Below are positions 28,520-39,356 of a DNA stretch of 64,000 nucleotides, piece by piece. This DNA is from Astrobacterium formosum. GTDB taxonomy: Bacteria; Pseudomonadota; Alphaproteobacteria; Rhizobiales; Xanthobacteraceae. The first letter of the stretch is position 1. Each line of letters opens with the position of its first letter. A model generated the notes under the pieces. That model was not told where the DNA came from and did not search any database. It saw only the letters and a program-made list of their open reading frames with translations. Made by a program: the position numbers and the translations under genes. The stretch covers positions 124,001-188,000 of the forward strand of contig JAVDCA010000007.1 in the NCBI GenBank assembly GCA_030848545.1, written 5' to 3'.

Positions 28520-29446
28520 ATGCGCATCATCCTGGCTCAACCGAGAGGCTTCTGCGCGGGCGTCGTCCGCGCCATCGATACCGTCGAGCGGGCGCTCGAG
28601 AAATACGGGCCGCCGGTCTATGTCCGCCACGAAATCGTGCACAACAAGTTCGTGGTCGAGAGCCTCAAGGCCAAAGGGGCCGTCTTCGTCGAGGAGCTGT
28701 CCGAAGTTCCCGCCCACGCCGTCACCATCTTCAGCGCCCACGGCGTGGCGAGGGCCGTCGAGGCGGATGCCGAAGCCCGCGGCCTCAATGTCATCAATGC
28801 CACCTGCCCTCTGGTCACCAAGGTCCACAATCAGGGCAAGCGCTATGCCGGCCAGGGCCGCGAACTGATTCTCATCGGGCACGCCGGCCACCCCGAAGTC
28901 GACGGCACGCGGGGGCAGATTCCGGCGCCGGTGCACCTCGTGCAGACAGTCGCGGAAGTGGACACCTTGCCCATCGAAAGCGACACGCCGGTCGCCTACG
29001 TGACCCAGACGACGCTGAGCGTCGACGACACGCGCGACATCATCGCGGCGCTGGAGCGCCGGTTCACGGATATTTTGGGTCCTGACACCAAGGACATCTG
29101 CTATGCGACCCAGAACCGCCAGGCGGCGGTGCGCGAACTCGCCAAGCTGGTCGATCTCGTGCTCGTTGTCGGAGCTAAGAATAGTTCCAATTCCAATCGG
29201 TTACGGGAGATTGGTGCGGAGTTGGGAGTGCCCAGCTACTTGATTGCCGACGGCAGCGAGCTAAAACCAGAGTGGGTGCGAGGCGTCGCCACGGTCGGTA
29301 TCACGGCCGGCGCCTCGGCGCCGGAAGTGCTGGTGGAAGACGTGATCGAGGCGCTCGGCCGCCTCGGTCCGGTGGAAGTGTCGACGCTGCCCGGCCGCCA
29401 GGAAACTATCGAATTCCGCCTGCCGACCGAACTGGCGGCAGTCTAG
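28520..29446 (+). CDS. ispH: 4-hydroxy-3-methylbut-2-enyl diphosphate reductase IspH (LytB)
   Basis: Last step of the MEP pathway, making IPP and DMAPP. It has 308 residues with the [4Fe-4S] cysteines at Cys12 ([14 protein letters not shown]), Cys96 ([13 protein letters not shown]) and in [21 protein letters not shown] and KNSSNSNRL are also in place. Placed ahead of hpnH and with ispA in the same region, it would feed isoprenoid units into squalene and hopanoid synthesis. Confidence 0.97.
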   Translation: MRIILAQPRGFCAGVVRAIDTVERALEKYGPPVYVRHEIVHNKFVVESLKAKGAVFVEELSEVPAHAVTIFSAHGVARAVEADAEARGLNVINATCPLVTKVHNQGKRYAGQGRELILIGHAGHPEVDGTRGQIPAPVHLVQTVAEVDTLPIESDTPVAYVTQTTLSVDDTRDIIAALERRFTDILGPDTKDICYATQNRQAAVRELAKLVDLVLVVGAKNSSNSNRLREIGAELGVPSYLIADGSELKPEWVRGVATVGITAGASAPEVLVEDVIEALGRLGPVEVSTLPGRQETIEFRLPTELAAV

Positions 29447-29519
29447 CGACGACGAACGCGTTCAGGACGGCTACGTTCAGGACGAATGCAGTCAAGACGA
29501 AAGCGTTGAGAAAAGAGCG
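29445..29519. repeat. Degenerate tandem array, 15-bp period, between ispH and hpnH
   Basis: Five 15-bp units in register from 29445, including GTTCAGGACGGCTAC, GTTCAGGACGAATGC and AGTCAAGACGAAAGC. It fills nearly the whole gap between the ispH stop and the hpnH start. Confidence 0.75.
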
Positions 29520-29531
29520 AAAGACCACAGC

Positions 29532-30680
<1,149 letters not shown>

Positions 30681-31304
30681 CCCCGCAAAGGCGCGGCCGG
30701 CGTCTTCGCCGGCCCGGATGAGCATGCCGATCTGCGACGGCGCCCGCGCGACTCCGGCCATCACGGCCGTGAGGTCGATGCGGCCGTCGGGCTTGAGTGC
30801 GTTTTTCGCCAAGGACGGCAGCGCCCGCTCGGCCGGATCGCTGATCACCCGGATGGCAGCGAAAGGCAGCCCGCGCGAGGCCGCATAGGCGGCGCCCACG
30901 TGGGACTCCATGTCGACGGCGACCGCCTGGGTCTCACGCCGCAACGCCGCCTTGCTGGCCGGCACCAGGATGGGTTCCTCCACCCCGACCACGGCTCCGT
31001 TGGCGGCGGTGACGCCGTGGCTGCGCACCTGATCGGTGATGGCGGCGAGGATCTTCGGCTGCACCTTCCACACGCCCGTCTCGGCGACCACCGAGCTGGC
31101 GATGACGACGTCGCCCGGGCGCAACGACGGATCGAGCCCGCCGGCGATGCCGAACGAGAGGACGGCGCGCAGTTCACCGTCGTCGATACCGGACAATTCC
31201 GAGCGCAAGCGGTCAGGATCGCTGCCACTGCACACGATACGGCTGACGCCCGGTCCAGCCGCAATTTGCGATTCACGCGCCAGACCGGTCACTACCAAAA
31301 GCAT

Positions 31305-31724
31305 TTTTCAGATCACATCCCGAAAGCCACGGTCGGAGGCAAAGCACACGCGTGACGTCAAAGTCGCCGTGCCGGCCCCACGGTGGAAGGCAGATCGAGT
31401 ATCCGTAGCAACGGAGATTGAAGACTCGCGGAGACCCCGGGGCAGTCTAGCGTGGCGTGCTTCAAAATCCATCGGAAGATTGCGTAGGTGCAAGGTCATC
31501 CACCCCACCAACCACCGGCCGACAAGCAAATTCGCCGACAGCGATGCATCATGGCAACGCTGTTGTCCGCCCGCACGAGATACCAGGGTGCGGATTTCCG
31601 CCCCGCTCGACCCGTCTCGACCTCCGCACAATCTCCCGACACCTCTGCCACCCCCGAAAAGAGTGCCATACGAAGCAAGACGCTTGCCAGCCCCGTTCGG
31701 AAACGGTGGTCGCCAATGACCTGA
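31305..31724. other. Gap between hpnE and hpnG where squalene-hopene cyclase is usually found
   Basis: No frame in these 420 bp resembles squalene-hopene cyclase (hpnF/shc, about 2 kb; QW repeats and DXDD motif) or any other known gene. If the cyclase was once here, it has been removed cleanly. The stretch could hold the hpnG promoter. Confidence 0.6.
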
Positions 31725-32975
31725 TCACGCCGTCGCGACCAGCTCGGCGGCCCGGAATCCGGATCGGATCGAACCCTCGATGGTGGCCGGCAACCCCGTC
31801 GCGGTCCAGTCGCCGGCGAGGAAGAGGTTGGCCCAGCGACTGGAAGCTGGCGGCCGCTTGCGATTTTCCGATGGCAGCGCCGCGAAGGTCGCCCGGCGTT
31901 CGCGTACGATCTGCCATGGAGGCAATGCGCCGCCCTCGGGCAGCCCGGCCACCCGCGCGACCTCGCGCCAGATACTCTGTGCAAGCTCTTCGCGGGCGAC
32001 GTCGAGCAGGCGATCGGCGCCGCTTACGGTCACAGACAGCCGGTCGTCGAACGCGAACAGCCATTCGGTGGTGCCGTTGACGACACCGGTGATGGGCGCC
32101 ACGCCCGCCGGCGGCGTCACTTTGAAATGGGCGTTGACGATGGCACGGAATTCGGTCGGCACGCTGAGGTCGGGTACGAGTGCCGCGGCCACCACCGGCG
32201 GCACCGCCACGATCGCGGCGGCATCGGTGCCGAGGCCGACATCCTCATCGCCAAAGCGGAGTACAACCGCCCTGCCCGCCTCGTAGTCGATGGCGCGCAG
32301 GCGCCGGCCGAAGCGAATGTCGGCGCCGTGGCGGCGGAGGAACGCGAGCGCGGGATCGACGAAAGCCGCTCCAAGTCCGGCATGGGCGATCAGCGGCCGG
32401 CACGCCGCGCCGCCCTCGAGTAGTGTTCCGCGCAGGATCGCGCTGGCGAGCGCTGCCGAGGAGTCCCGCGGCTCGGTATTGAGCGCGGCGAGCATCAACG
32501 GCCGCACCAGCCGCTCGTAGAGCGGACCGCGGCAATCCACCACTTCGCCGATGGCAGCCTCCGCAGGCGGCCACAGAAGCCGCGCCAGCGCCAGATAGTC
32601 GCGCGCGCGCGTTCCCGGCACGCGCCGTGCCGGATCGAAGATCCACCACGGCAGGCGGCCATCGCTGATTGCGATCGTCCAGCGCGCCCCGCTCGCGAGA
32701 TCGCAGAACGGGAAGCGGGCATGGTCGGGACCCGACAGCATGTTTTCGGCGCCGACAACGCGTAGAAAGTCCAGCGCCGCGTGGTTGCCCGACAACAGAA
32801 GATGATTGCCGTTGTCGATCACCATGTCGAGGGCGGGATCGTGATAGGAGCGGCAGCGCCCGCCCGCTTGGCCCGCGGCTTCGTGCACGTGTACTTTCAA
32901 GCCACGCCCGGCCAGCCTGACGGCGGCGGCCAATCCGGACAGGCCGGCGCCGATGATGTGGACCTGTTGCGCCAT
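31725..32975 (-). CDS. hpnE: Hydroxysqualene dehydroxylase HpnE
   Basis: FAD-dependent amine-oxidase-fold enzyme that reduces hydroxysqualene to squalene, the third step of the HpnC-D-E route. 416 residues. The dinucleotide site is HIIGAGLSGLAAAVRLAGRG, followed by GGRCRSY and NGNHLLLSGNH; the C-terminal FAD contact is LAGDWTATGLPATIEG. Its ATG follows the hpnD stop without a gap, so both belong to the hpnB-C-D-E transcript. Confidence 0.95.
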   Translation of the reverse strand: MAQQVHIIGAGLSGLAAAVRLAGRGLKVHVHEAAGQAGGRCRSYHDPALDMVIDNGNHLLLSGNHAALDFLRVVGAENMLSGPDHARFPFCDLASGARWTIAISDGRLPWWIFDPARRVPGTRARDYLALARLLWPPAEAAIGEVVDCRGPLYERLVRPLMLAALNTEPRDSSAALASAILRGTLLEGGAACRPLIAHAGLGAAFVDPALAFLRRHGADIRFGRRLRAIDYEAGRAVVLRFGDEDVGLGTDAAAIVAVPPVVAAALVPDLSVPTEFRAIVNAHFKVTPPAGVAPITGVVNGTTEWLFAFDDRLSVTVSGADRLLDVAREELAQSIWREVARVAGLPEGGALPPWQIVRERRATFAALPSENRKRPPASSRWANLFLAGDWTATGLPATIEGSIRSGFRAAELVATA

Positions 32976-33827
32976 CTAGATGATCGCGTATCGGAGGATG
33001 ATCCAGAGGAGGCGCGGCTTTGCGAGCCTGACGCGCTCGCGCGGCGGCGCGAAGCCCCGCTTGGTCAAGGCCGCATGGTAGGCCTTGTAGGCCGCCGACA
33101 TGATGCGCGGCGCCTTGACGACGCGGCGGCGCGTACGATGCATCACCTTGTCGGCTTCGGCGAAATGCTCGCGCGCACGCGCCAGCATCGGCTGGCAGGC
33201 TGAAGCCACCCCGTCCTGGGCGAGCACCGCCTTCGGATCGGTATCGGCGAGGTCGACGCCCGCCGCTTCCAAGTCCTCGCGCGGCAGATAGAGCCGGCCG
33301 ATGCCGGCATCCTCGTCGATGTCGCGCAGGATGTTGGTGAGTTGCAGGGCGCGGCCGAGATGGTGGGCGAGCAGAAAGCCCTCTGTCTCGGTCATGCCGA
33401 AAACTTTGATGGACAGACGCCCGACCGCACTCGCGACGCGGTCGCAGTAGAGATCGAGGGTGGCGAGGTCGGGAGCGCGGATATCGGCGGCCACATCCAT
33501 GGCCATACCGTCGATGACCGCCTGGAAATCCTCGCGGCGCATGCCGAACTGCACCACCACCGCCGCGAGACCGGCGAGTTTCAGAGGCGGCGCGCCGCGA
33601 TAGAGCGCGTCGATGTCGCGCCGCCACTCGTCGAGCTTGGCGGCGCGCACGCCACGGTCACCGCCGTCGTCGGCGATGTCGTCGACAGCGCGGCAAAACG
33701 AATAGATCTCGTACATCGCCTGGCGCTGCGGCTTCGGCAGGATGCGCATCGCCGTGTAGAACGACGAACCGGAGGCACGCTTCTCGGCCTCGTCGGTCGC
33801 CGCAACTGGTACGCTCGACTGGCTCAC
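32976..33827 (-). CDS. hpnD: Presqualene diphosphate synthase HpnD
   Basis: Condenses two farnesyl diphosphates to presqualene diphosphate. 283 residues of the squalene/phytoene synthase family. The first Asp-rich motif is YEIYSFCRAVDDIADD and the second region is LTNILRDIDEDAGIGRLYLP. It starts with GTG at 33827, overlapping the hpnC stop (GTGA). Confidence 0.95.
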   Translation of the reverse strand: MSQSSVPVAATDEAEKRASGSSFYTAMRILPKPQRQAMYEIYSFCRAVDDIADDGGDRGVRAAKLDEWRRDIDALYRGAPPLKLAGLAAVVVQFGMRREDFQAVIDGMAMDVAADIRAPDLATLDLYCDRVASAVGRLSIKVFGMTETEGFLLAHHLGRALQLTNILRDIDEDAGIGRLYLPREDLEAAGVDLADTDPKAVLAQDGVASACQPMLARAREHFAEADKVMHRTRRRVVKAPRIMSAAYKAYHAALTKRGFAPPRERVRLAKPRLLWIILRYAII

Positions 33828-34702
33828 GCGTCCTGGTGCTCCGCCAAGGTGGCGCCTCGCCGCGCCAACCGGCGCCGCAGGCCCCTTCCGATTCCGATGA
33901 GCGCGATGCCGGCGAATGCCGTCTTGCCGAGATGCACGCGCTCGCTCAAGGGATCGCGCAGCATCAGCATCTGTACGATGCGCTCGGCGAGCGTATGGAT
34001 CACCGATATCTCCAGGCTGAGCCTGAGATCACGGACCTGGTCCGGCAGACCGGCGCCGTCGCGCAGGAGGCCGGCGGTACGGTCGGCGAGATGGCGCAGG
34101 CAGGAGCGCAATTGCGGCGAGGCCTCGCGCGCCCCGATGGCCTCGACGCTGGTGCCATAGCCGGTCAGCACGTCGAGCGGCACGTAGACCCGGTCCAGCG
34201 TCAGATAGTCGGCCTTGCAGTCCTGCAGATGGTTGTTGATCTGCAAGGCGGCGCAGATGGCGTCGGAGGCGGCCCAGGTCGAGCGACTCTCGCCGTGGAC
34301 ATCGAGCACGTAGCGGCCGACCGGCATGGCGGACAGGCTGCAGTAATGAATGAGCTCGTCCCAGTCGCGGTAACGCAGCTTGTTGACGTCAAGCCGGAAG
34401 GCCGCGATCAGGTCTTGGGCGTGGCGCGGGCTCAAGGATCGTTCGGCGAGAATGCGCTTCAGCCGCACGCCCTCCGGGTCTTCCTCGCTGTCGCCGAGGA
34501 GGCTCGCTTCCAGGCGGTCCAGAAGCGCGAGTTTTTGGTCCGGCGTCAGTTCGGCATGGTCGGCGATGTCGTCGGCCACCCGCACGAATTCGTAGAAGGC
34601 CAGGATCGGCGCGCGATGCCGCGCGGCAATGAGATGGGAGGCGACGGGAAAATTCTCGTCCCGGTGCCCCTTGCCCGATCTCAACTCTCCCGCCCGCGTC
34701 AT
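33824..34702 (-). CDS. hpnC: Hydroxysqualene synthase HpnC
   Basis: Converts presqualene diphosphate to hydroxysqualene. 292 residues from the ATG at 34702, which overlaps the hpnB stop (ATGA) and opens GKGHRDENFPVASHLIAARH. Asp-rich motifs EFVRVADDIADHAE and INNHLQDCKADY match the squalene synthase family. A longer upstream open frame belongs to hpnB in another phase. It is followed by hpnD and hpnE, so the whole route from farnesyl diphosphate to squalene is present. Confidence 0.95.
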   Translation of the reverse strand: MTRAGELRSGKGHRDENFPVASHLIAARHRAPILAFYEFVRVADDIADHAELTPDQKLALLDRLEASLLGDSEEDPEGVRLKRILAERSLSPRHAQDLIAAFRLDVNKLRYRDWDELIHYCSLSAMPVGRYVLDVHGESRSTWAASDAICAALQINNHLQDCKADYLTLDRVYVPLDVLTGYGTSVEAIGAREASPQLRSCLRHLADRTAGLLRDGAGLPDQVRDLRLSLEISVIHTLAERIVQMLMLRDPLSERVHLGKTAFAGIALIGIGRGLRRRLARRGATLAEHQDA

Positions 34703-35853
34703 CGTCTCACTGCCTCCGCCTGCGCCCGGCCCTTCCACAGACCGCCGCGTCCGCGCCCATGCTGATAGGCGGAATCGATCGTAAAAGCCACGTAAGCGAG
34801 CGCGATCAAAGGCAACGCCACGCCCCACAGGGGGGAACGTCCATAGAACCGCAAGGTCGGCTGGAACGCGAGCCCCATCAACGCCCATGCGAGCCCGCCC
34901 AGCAGCCGGGGCCAGCCGGAGGCGAACACGGCCAACAGGGGGGCGGCGAGATAGACGAGCGCCATCCCGGCGACGGTCCCGGCCAGCCACAGCGGCGAAT
35001 AGCCGAGCTGGGCATAGGCGGATCTTGATACCATTCGGCGGATATGCTCGAAACGCTCATATGGCCGGATGCTCACAACGTTTTGGGTCAGTCCGAGCCA
35101 GATGGGCCCATGGGGCTTGAGGGCGGCTGCCAGGGCGCAATCGTCGATCAGGGCGCCCCGGATGGCGGCAATGCCGCCGGCGGTCGCGAGCGCTTTGGGC
35201 CGCACCAGCATACAGCCGCCGGCTGCCGCCGCCGTGGCGCGGTCGGTCCTATTGACCCTACGGAATGGGTAAAGCATTTGGAAAAAGAAGATGAATGCCG
35301 GCACCAGGGCACGCTCGGCAACGCTCCGGCACCTGAGCTTCGCCATCAGCGACGTAAGCAAGTACCCGCCAGCCAGAGCGCGCGCCACCAGGCGCCTGAG
35401 AGTCGCCGGTGCGTAAGTGATATCGGCATCGGTCAACAGCACGAAATGGGGCGGTTCGGGCGTCAGCGCCTGGGCAATCCCCTGTTCGAGAGCCCACAAT
35501 TTGCCCGTCCAGCCCTGCGGCAGCGGTTGGCCGCTGAGCACCGTCAACCGGTCGCAGGCCCCCGCCCGCGCGGCGGAGTCGCGGGCGACGGCGCCGGTGC
35601 CATCCTGGCTTTCATCGTCCACCAGCACGACCCGCAACTGCCCGGGATAATCCTGGGCGAACAGCGAAGCGACGGTCTCTCCTATGCTTTCGGCCTCGTC
35701 GCGGGCCGGGATGACGGCGGTGACCGACGGCCAGACTGCCGGCATCGGCGGCATGTCCCGGTCGTCCCGCTCGCCGCACAGCCAGAAACGGCCATGACCG
35801 AAAACGAGATAGGTCCAAACCGCCAACACCAGGAGGGAAAGCCCCAGCAGCAT
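34699..35853 (-). CDS. hpnB: Hopanoid-associated glycosyltransferase HpnB
   Basis: 384-residue family 2 glycosyltransferase with an N-terminal membrane helix (LLGLSLLVLAVWTYLVFG) and C-terminal helices near residues 300-365. Nucleotide-sugar site: VTAVIPARDEAESIGETV, VDDESQDGTGAVA, and DADI followed by TYAPATLRRLV. Its exact acceptor is not established. First gene of the hpnB-C-D-E unit and divergent from hpnA, with about 107 bp between them for both promoters. Confidence 0.92.
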   Translation of the reverse strand: MLLGLSLLVLAVWTYLVFGHGRFWLCGERDDRDMPPMPAVWPSVTAVIPARDEAESIGETVASLFAQDYPGQLRVVLVDDESQDGTGAVARDSAARAGACDRLTVLSGQPLPQGWTGKLWALEQGIAQALTPEPPHFVLLTDADITYAPATLRRLVARALAGGYLLTSLMAKLRCRSVAERALVPAFIFFFQMLYPFRRVNRTDRATAAAAGGCMLVRPKALATAGGIAAIRGALIDDCALAAALKPHGPIWLGLTQNVVSIRPYERFEHIRRMVSRSAYAQLGYSPLWLAGTVAGMALVYLAAPLLAVFASGWPRLLGGLAWALMGLAFQPTLRFYGRSPLWGVALPLIALAYVAFTIDSAYQHGRGRGGLWKGRAQAEAVRR

Positions 35854-35960
35854 TCTCTAAGAACCAATTCCTTTGGCGCAATTTAGGGGTTACTTTCGAC
35901 GCTCTCTTAGGTAACTGAACGGCCAGACGCAATTGTGCCATTGGCATCGACCCTGCCAGA

Positions 35961-36962
35961 ATGAATAATCAACCTGTGCTCGTCACCGGCGCCTCCGGCT
36001 TCGTCGGATCGGCGGTTGCCCGCGTACTGTTGGAGGCCGGATATTCCGTGCGGGCGCTGGTGCGCGCCACCAGCCCCCGTTTCCACCTCGCCGATCTCGA
36101 CATCGAATACGCGCTCGGCGATTTCCGCGATGCGCATTCGGTGCGTCGGGCCATGGCAGGCGTCCAGTACGTCTTCCACGTCGCCGCCGACTACCGGCTG
36201 TGGTCGCGTGACCGCAACGAGATCTATACGAACAACGTCGTCGGCACCCGCACCGTGATGGAAGCGGCGCTGGCGGAAGGGGTCGAGCGCATCGTCTACA
36301 CGTCGAGCGTCGCCACCCTGGCGCTCGCGATCGGCGGCGAGCCTTCCGACGAGACCCACCCGCTCGACGAGGTCAAGGCGATCGGCGTCTACAAGCGCAG
36401 CAAGGTGGCGGCCGAACGGCTGGTGGAGACGATGATCGCCGAACGCAACCTGCCGGCGGTGATCGTCAATCCGTCGACGCCCATCGGGCCGCGCGATGTG
36501 AAACCGACACCGACCGGCCGCATCATCGTCGAAGCGGCGCGCGGCCGCATGCCGGGCTATGTGGATACCGGCCTCAATCTCGTGCACGTGGACGACGTCG
36601 CGCAAGGGCACCTCGCCGCGCTCCGGCACGGCCGCATCGGCGAGCGCTATATCCTCGGCGGCCAGAACGTGAGGCTCGCCGACATGCTGGCCGACATTGC
36701 CCGCCTGACCGGCCGCCGGCCACCGCGACTGAGAATACCGCGCCGCGCTATCTTTCCGTTCGCGTTCGGGGCCGAGGCGGTGGCGCGCTTTACCGGCCGC
36801 GAACCGTTCGCCACCATGGACGGCCTGCGCATGTCCAAGTACCACATGTTCTTCACGGCGGCGAAAGCCGAACACGAACTCGGAATCACTCCCCGGCCCT
36901 ATACGCAGGCGCTCGAGGACGCCATCGCCTGGTTTCGGGATGCCCGCTACCTGACGCGCTGA
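35961..36962 (+). CDS. hpnA: Hopanoid-associated sugar epimerase HpnA
   Basis: NAD-dependent short-chain epimerase/dehydratase of 333 residues. The Rossmann motif is VTGASGFVGSAVARVLLEAG, and the active-site Tyr-Lys appears as YKRSKVAAE with Ser in YTSSVATL. Members are tied to hopanoid clusters, but the precise sugar step is unproved. It precedes ispA by 50 bp on the same strand; the gap holds a run of nine C. Confidence 0.94.
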   Translation: MNNQPVLVTGASGFVGSAVARVLLEAGYSVRALVRATSPRFHLADLDIEYALGDFRDAHSVRRAMAGVQYVFHVAADYRLWSRDRNEIYTNNVVGTRTVMEAALAEGVERIVYTSSVATLALAIGGEPSDETHPLDEVKAIGVYKRSKVAAERLVETMIAERNLPAVIVNPSTPIGPRDVKPTPTGRIIVEAARGRMPGYVDTGLNLVHVDDVAQGHLAALRHGRIGERYILGGQNVRLADMLADIARLTGRRPPRLRIPRRAIFPFAFGAEAVARFTGREPFATMDGLRMSKYHMFFTAAKAEHELGITPRPYTQALEDAIAWFRDARYLTR

Positions 36963-37012
36963 TATCCCGCCCCCCCCCACTCCCGCCTTTTGAAAAAATC
37001 TGGACCACCACC

Positions 37013-37942
37013 GTGAACAGCCACGACGCCTTCACCGCCCGACTGACCGAAATCGCCGAACAGACCGAAAGCCTGCTCGGCCAGCTTCTGGCCCCAACCC
37101 TGCCCGAGGGTGAACGCGCCCGTCCCAAGCACCTGCTCGAGGCCATGCGCTACGGCAGCCTGGGCGGCGGAAAGCGCTTTCGGCCGTTCCTGGTGGTGGA
37201 GTCCGCCGCGCTGTTCGGCGTGCCGCGCTCGCAGGCCCTGATGGCGGGCGCGGCGCTCGAATTCGTCCATTGCTATTCGCTGGTCCATGACGACCTGCCC
37301 GCCATGGACAACGACGACCTGCGCCGCGGCCGGCCGACAGCCCACAAGGCCTATGACGAAGCGACCGCGATCCTCGCCGGCGATGGTCTCCTGACTTTGG
37401 CGTTCGACGTACTGGCCCGGCCGGAGACACATCCGGACGCCGAGGTGCGGGTCGCGCTCGTCACCGCGCTGGCACGTGCCGCCGGCCTCGGCGGCATGGT
37501 GGGCGGACAGGTCCTCGACCTGGCCGCCGAGGGACGGTTCGGCGACATGCCGCGCCCGCAGACTCTCGCCGAGGTGGAAACCCTGCAGGCGATGAAAACC
37601 GGAGCGCTGATCAAGTTCGGCTGCGTCGCCGGCGCGCTCCTGGGCAAGTCCGGGCCCGAGCGGCTCGATGCGCTGGCTCGCTACGGCGCCGCCATCGGCC
37701 AGGCATTCCAGATCGCCGACGATCTCCTCGACATCGAGGGCGACGCCGCCACGGTCGGCAAGCAGACCGGCAAGGATGCCGCCGCCGGCAAGGCGACCAT
37801 CGTCGCTGTGCTCGGCCTCGCGCCGTCGAAGGAGCGGCTCTCGGCGCTGGTCGCGGAGGCCAATGGGGCGCTCGAACCGTTCGGCGCAAGCGCCGACATT
37901 CTCAAGGCGGCCGCCCGATTTGTCGCAGAGCGGCGGGCGTAA
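37013..37942 (+). CDS. ispA: Farnesyl diphosphate synthase / polyprenyl synthetase IspA
   Basis: Makes the C15 substrate for HpnD. 309 residues; the Asp-rich motifs are HDDLPAMDNDDLRRGRPTAH (first) and QIADDLLDIEGD (second). The start is GTG at 37013. The chain-length region (LEFVHCYSLVHDDLP) looks like a short-chain synthase, fitting FPP. Its last 41 bp overlap the 3' end of the convergent AI-2E-type permease gene. Confidence 0.94.
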   Translation: MNSHDAFTARLTEIAEQTESLLGQLLAPTLPEGERARPKHLLEAMRYGSLGGGKRFRPFLVVESAALFGVPRSQALMAGAALEFVHCYSLVHDDLPAMDNDDLRRGRPTAHKAYDEATAILAGDGLLTLAFDVLARPETHPDAEVRVALVTALARAAGLGGMVGGQVLDLAAEGRFGDMPRPQTLAEVETLQAMKTGALIKFGCVAGALLGKSGPERLDALARYGAAIGQAFQIADDLLDIEGDAATVGKQTGKDAAAGKATIVAVLGLAPSKERLSALVAEANGALEPFGASADILKAAARFVAERRA

Positions 37943-39011
37943 CGGCGGACTTCTCATCGTCTTCCCGCCACGGGCCGCCGAGGGCGTCCTTCACGTAGAG
38001 TTCTTCGATCAGGACTTTCGCCGCCGCCGTCAGCGGCACCACGAAGGCGACACCCAGTAGTCCGAACAGGAGGCCGACGATCAACTGCATCGCCAGCGTG
38101 ATCGCCGGCGGCAGGCGGACGGTTTGCTGCTGGACGATGGGCGTGACCAGATTGCCCTCCAGGAACTGGATCGCCAGATAGACGCCCAGGCCATAGAGCG
38201 CCATGGTGGGGCTGTCGGAAAATCCGGCGAGGACGATGACGATGCCGGCCACGAAGGCGCCCAGCGTCGGCACGAAGACCAGGAGACCGGCCTGAACAGC
38301 GAGCAGCGTCGCGTAGGGCATGCCGATCGACTTCAGCGCCACCAACGAGAACACGAAGATCACCGCCATGCTGATGCATTGGCCCACCAGCCATTCGCGC
38401 ATGGCGGCGGCGGCCAGATCGAGGACTTCGTTCACCCGGTGGCGTTTGTCGTGCGGGATGATGCTCAGGACGGCCGCCTTGTAGGCCGCCGGCGACCAGG
38501 TCAAGAAGGCACCAAGGAAGATCACGACGCCGATGGTCACCAGGCCACCGAAGACGGAGGTGAAGGCCGCGGTAGCACCTCCGAACACGGTGGCGGCGGA
38601 AGGCAGAAACTGCGAAATCTCGATCGAGCCCTCAGGAAGGATCCCGATGCCGCCATCCGCCAATTCACGCCCGATCCTCGCCAGCGCATTGCGGACTGCC
38701 GACGTCAACTGCCCGGCCTGGGTCGCCAACGTCGCCCCACCCCAGACGGCCGCAACGGTGACGACGAGCGTCGCCGTCACATAGACCAGGATAAGCCGGA
38801 TGGACCGCCGCCAACCGACCAGGCGGCCGAGCCCGCGGGCGCCGGCGTCGAACATGACGGCGATCACGATGCCGACCAGGACGACGACGATCGCCCCGGA
38901 TGCGAACCAGAGCACGGCGAGAGCGGTGACGAAGGCGAGCACGATGGCGGCGATGAGCGCCGTCTGGCGCGCCAAGTCGGCGGTCGAATGATCGTGGCCG
39001 TGCTGGCTCAT
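37902..39011 (-). CDS. AI-2E family transporter (PerM/UPF0118 type)
   Basis: 369-residue inner-membrane protein with about seven helices: two N-terminal (LIAAIVLAFVTALAVLWFAS and VVVLVGIVIAVMFD), a long central loop, and a C-terminal helical group. The stretch PTLGAFVAGIVIVLAGFSDS and LEGNLVTPIVQQQTVRLPP are family marks. Members include quorum-signal exporters and Na+/H+ antiporters, so the substrate is open. ATG at 39011 has GAGG six bases upstream, better than the GTG 18 bp earlier. Confidence 0.88.
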   Translation of the reverse strand: MSQHGHDHSTADLARQTALIAAIVLAFVTALAVLWFASGAIVVVLVGIVIAVMFDAGARGLGRLVGWRRSIRLILVYVTATLVVTVAAVWGGATLATQAGQLTSAVRNALARIGRELADGGIGILPEGSIEISQFLPSAATVFGGATAAFTSVFGGLVTIGVVIFLGAFLTWSPAAYKAAVLSIIPHDKRHRVNEVLDLAAAAMREWLVGQCISMAVIFVFSLVALKSIGMPYATLLAVQAGLLVFVPTLGAFVAGIVIVLAGFSDSPTMALYGLGVYLAIQFLEGNLVTPIVQQQTVRLPPAITLAMQLIVGLLFGLLGVAFVVPLTAAAKVLIEELYVKDALGGPWREDDEKSAVTPAALRQIGRPP

Positions 39012-39083
39012 GGCTGCCCTCGTGGTCACAACGATGCAACCGAGCTTCCCGTTCCGCCGGCGGCCACTCCGGCGTCATTGGGA

Positions 39084-39112
39084 TAAAAAAACCCCGGGCT
39101 TTGATCCCGGGG
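39084..39112 (-). terminator. Rho-independent terminator of cspA
   Basis: A 7-bp stem CCCCGGG/CCCGGGG with a 7-base loop. On the minus strand it runs into seven T, 40 bp after the cspA stop. Confidence 0.85.
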
Positions 39113-39152
39113 GCCACGAATTTCATCTTGATGCCGGTTTCCCGGCCGAGGC

Positions 39153-39356
39153 TCAAGAAACCTTGAGGTTCTCTGCGGAGGTCTTGCCACGGTTGGTGAC
39201 GAGCTCGTACTCGACAACCTGGCCCTCGTTGAGGGTGCTCAGCCCCGCCCGCTCGACCGCGGAGATGTGGACGAAAACGTCCTTATCGCCCGTGGAAGGC
39301 CGGATGAAACCATAGCCCTTCGTAGGATTGAACCATTTGACGGTGCCTTTTTGCAT
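39153..39356 (-). CDS. cspA: Cold-shock domain protein (CspA family)
   Basis: 67-residue single-stranded nucleic-acid binding protein. RNP1 is KGYGFIRP and RNP2 is DVFVHISAVERAG, both intact; it starts MQKGTVKWFNPT. Monocistronic, with a terminator 40 bp downstream and a gene-free upstream stretch of over 450 bp, room for the long 5' leader often seen in cold-shock genes. Confidence 0.95.
   Translation of the reverse strand: MQKGTVKWFNPTKGYGFIRPSTGDKDVFVHISAVERAGLSTLNEGQVVEYELVTNRGKTSAENLKVS

Noticed and set aside
31570..31625. Stretch with tRNA-like wording near AGATACCAGGGTGCGGATT
   Set aside because: The TTCGA core of a T-loop is missing and no cloverleaf can be formed.
36970..36978. Run of nine C ahead of ispA, possible phase-variation tract
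   Set aside because: It lies 35 bp before the start codon, outside the frame and not between visible promoter boxes; housekeeping ispA is an unlikely target.
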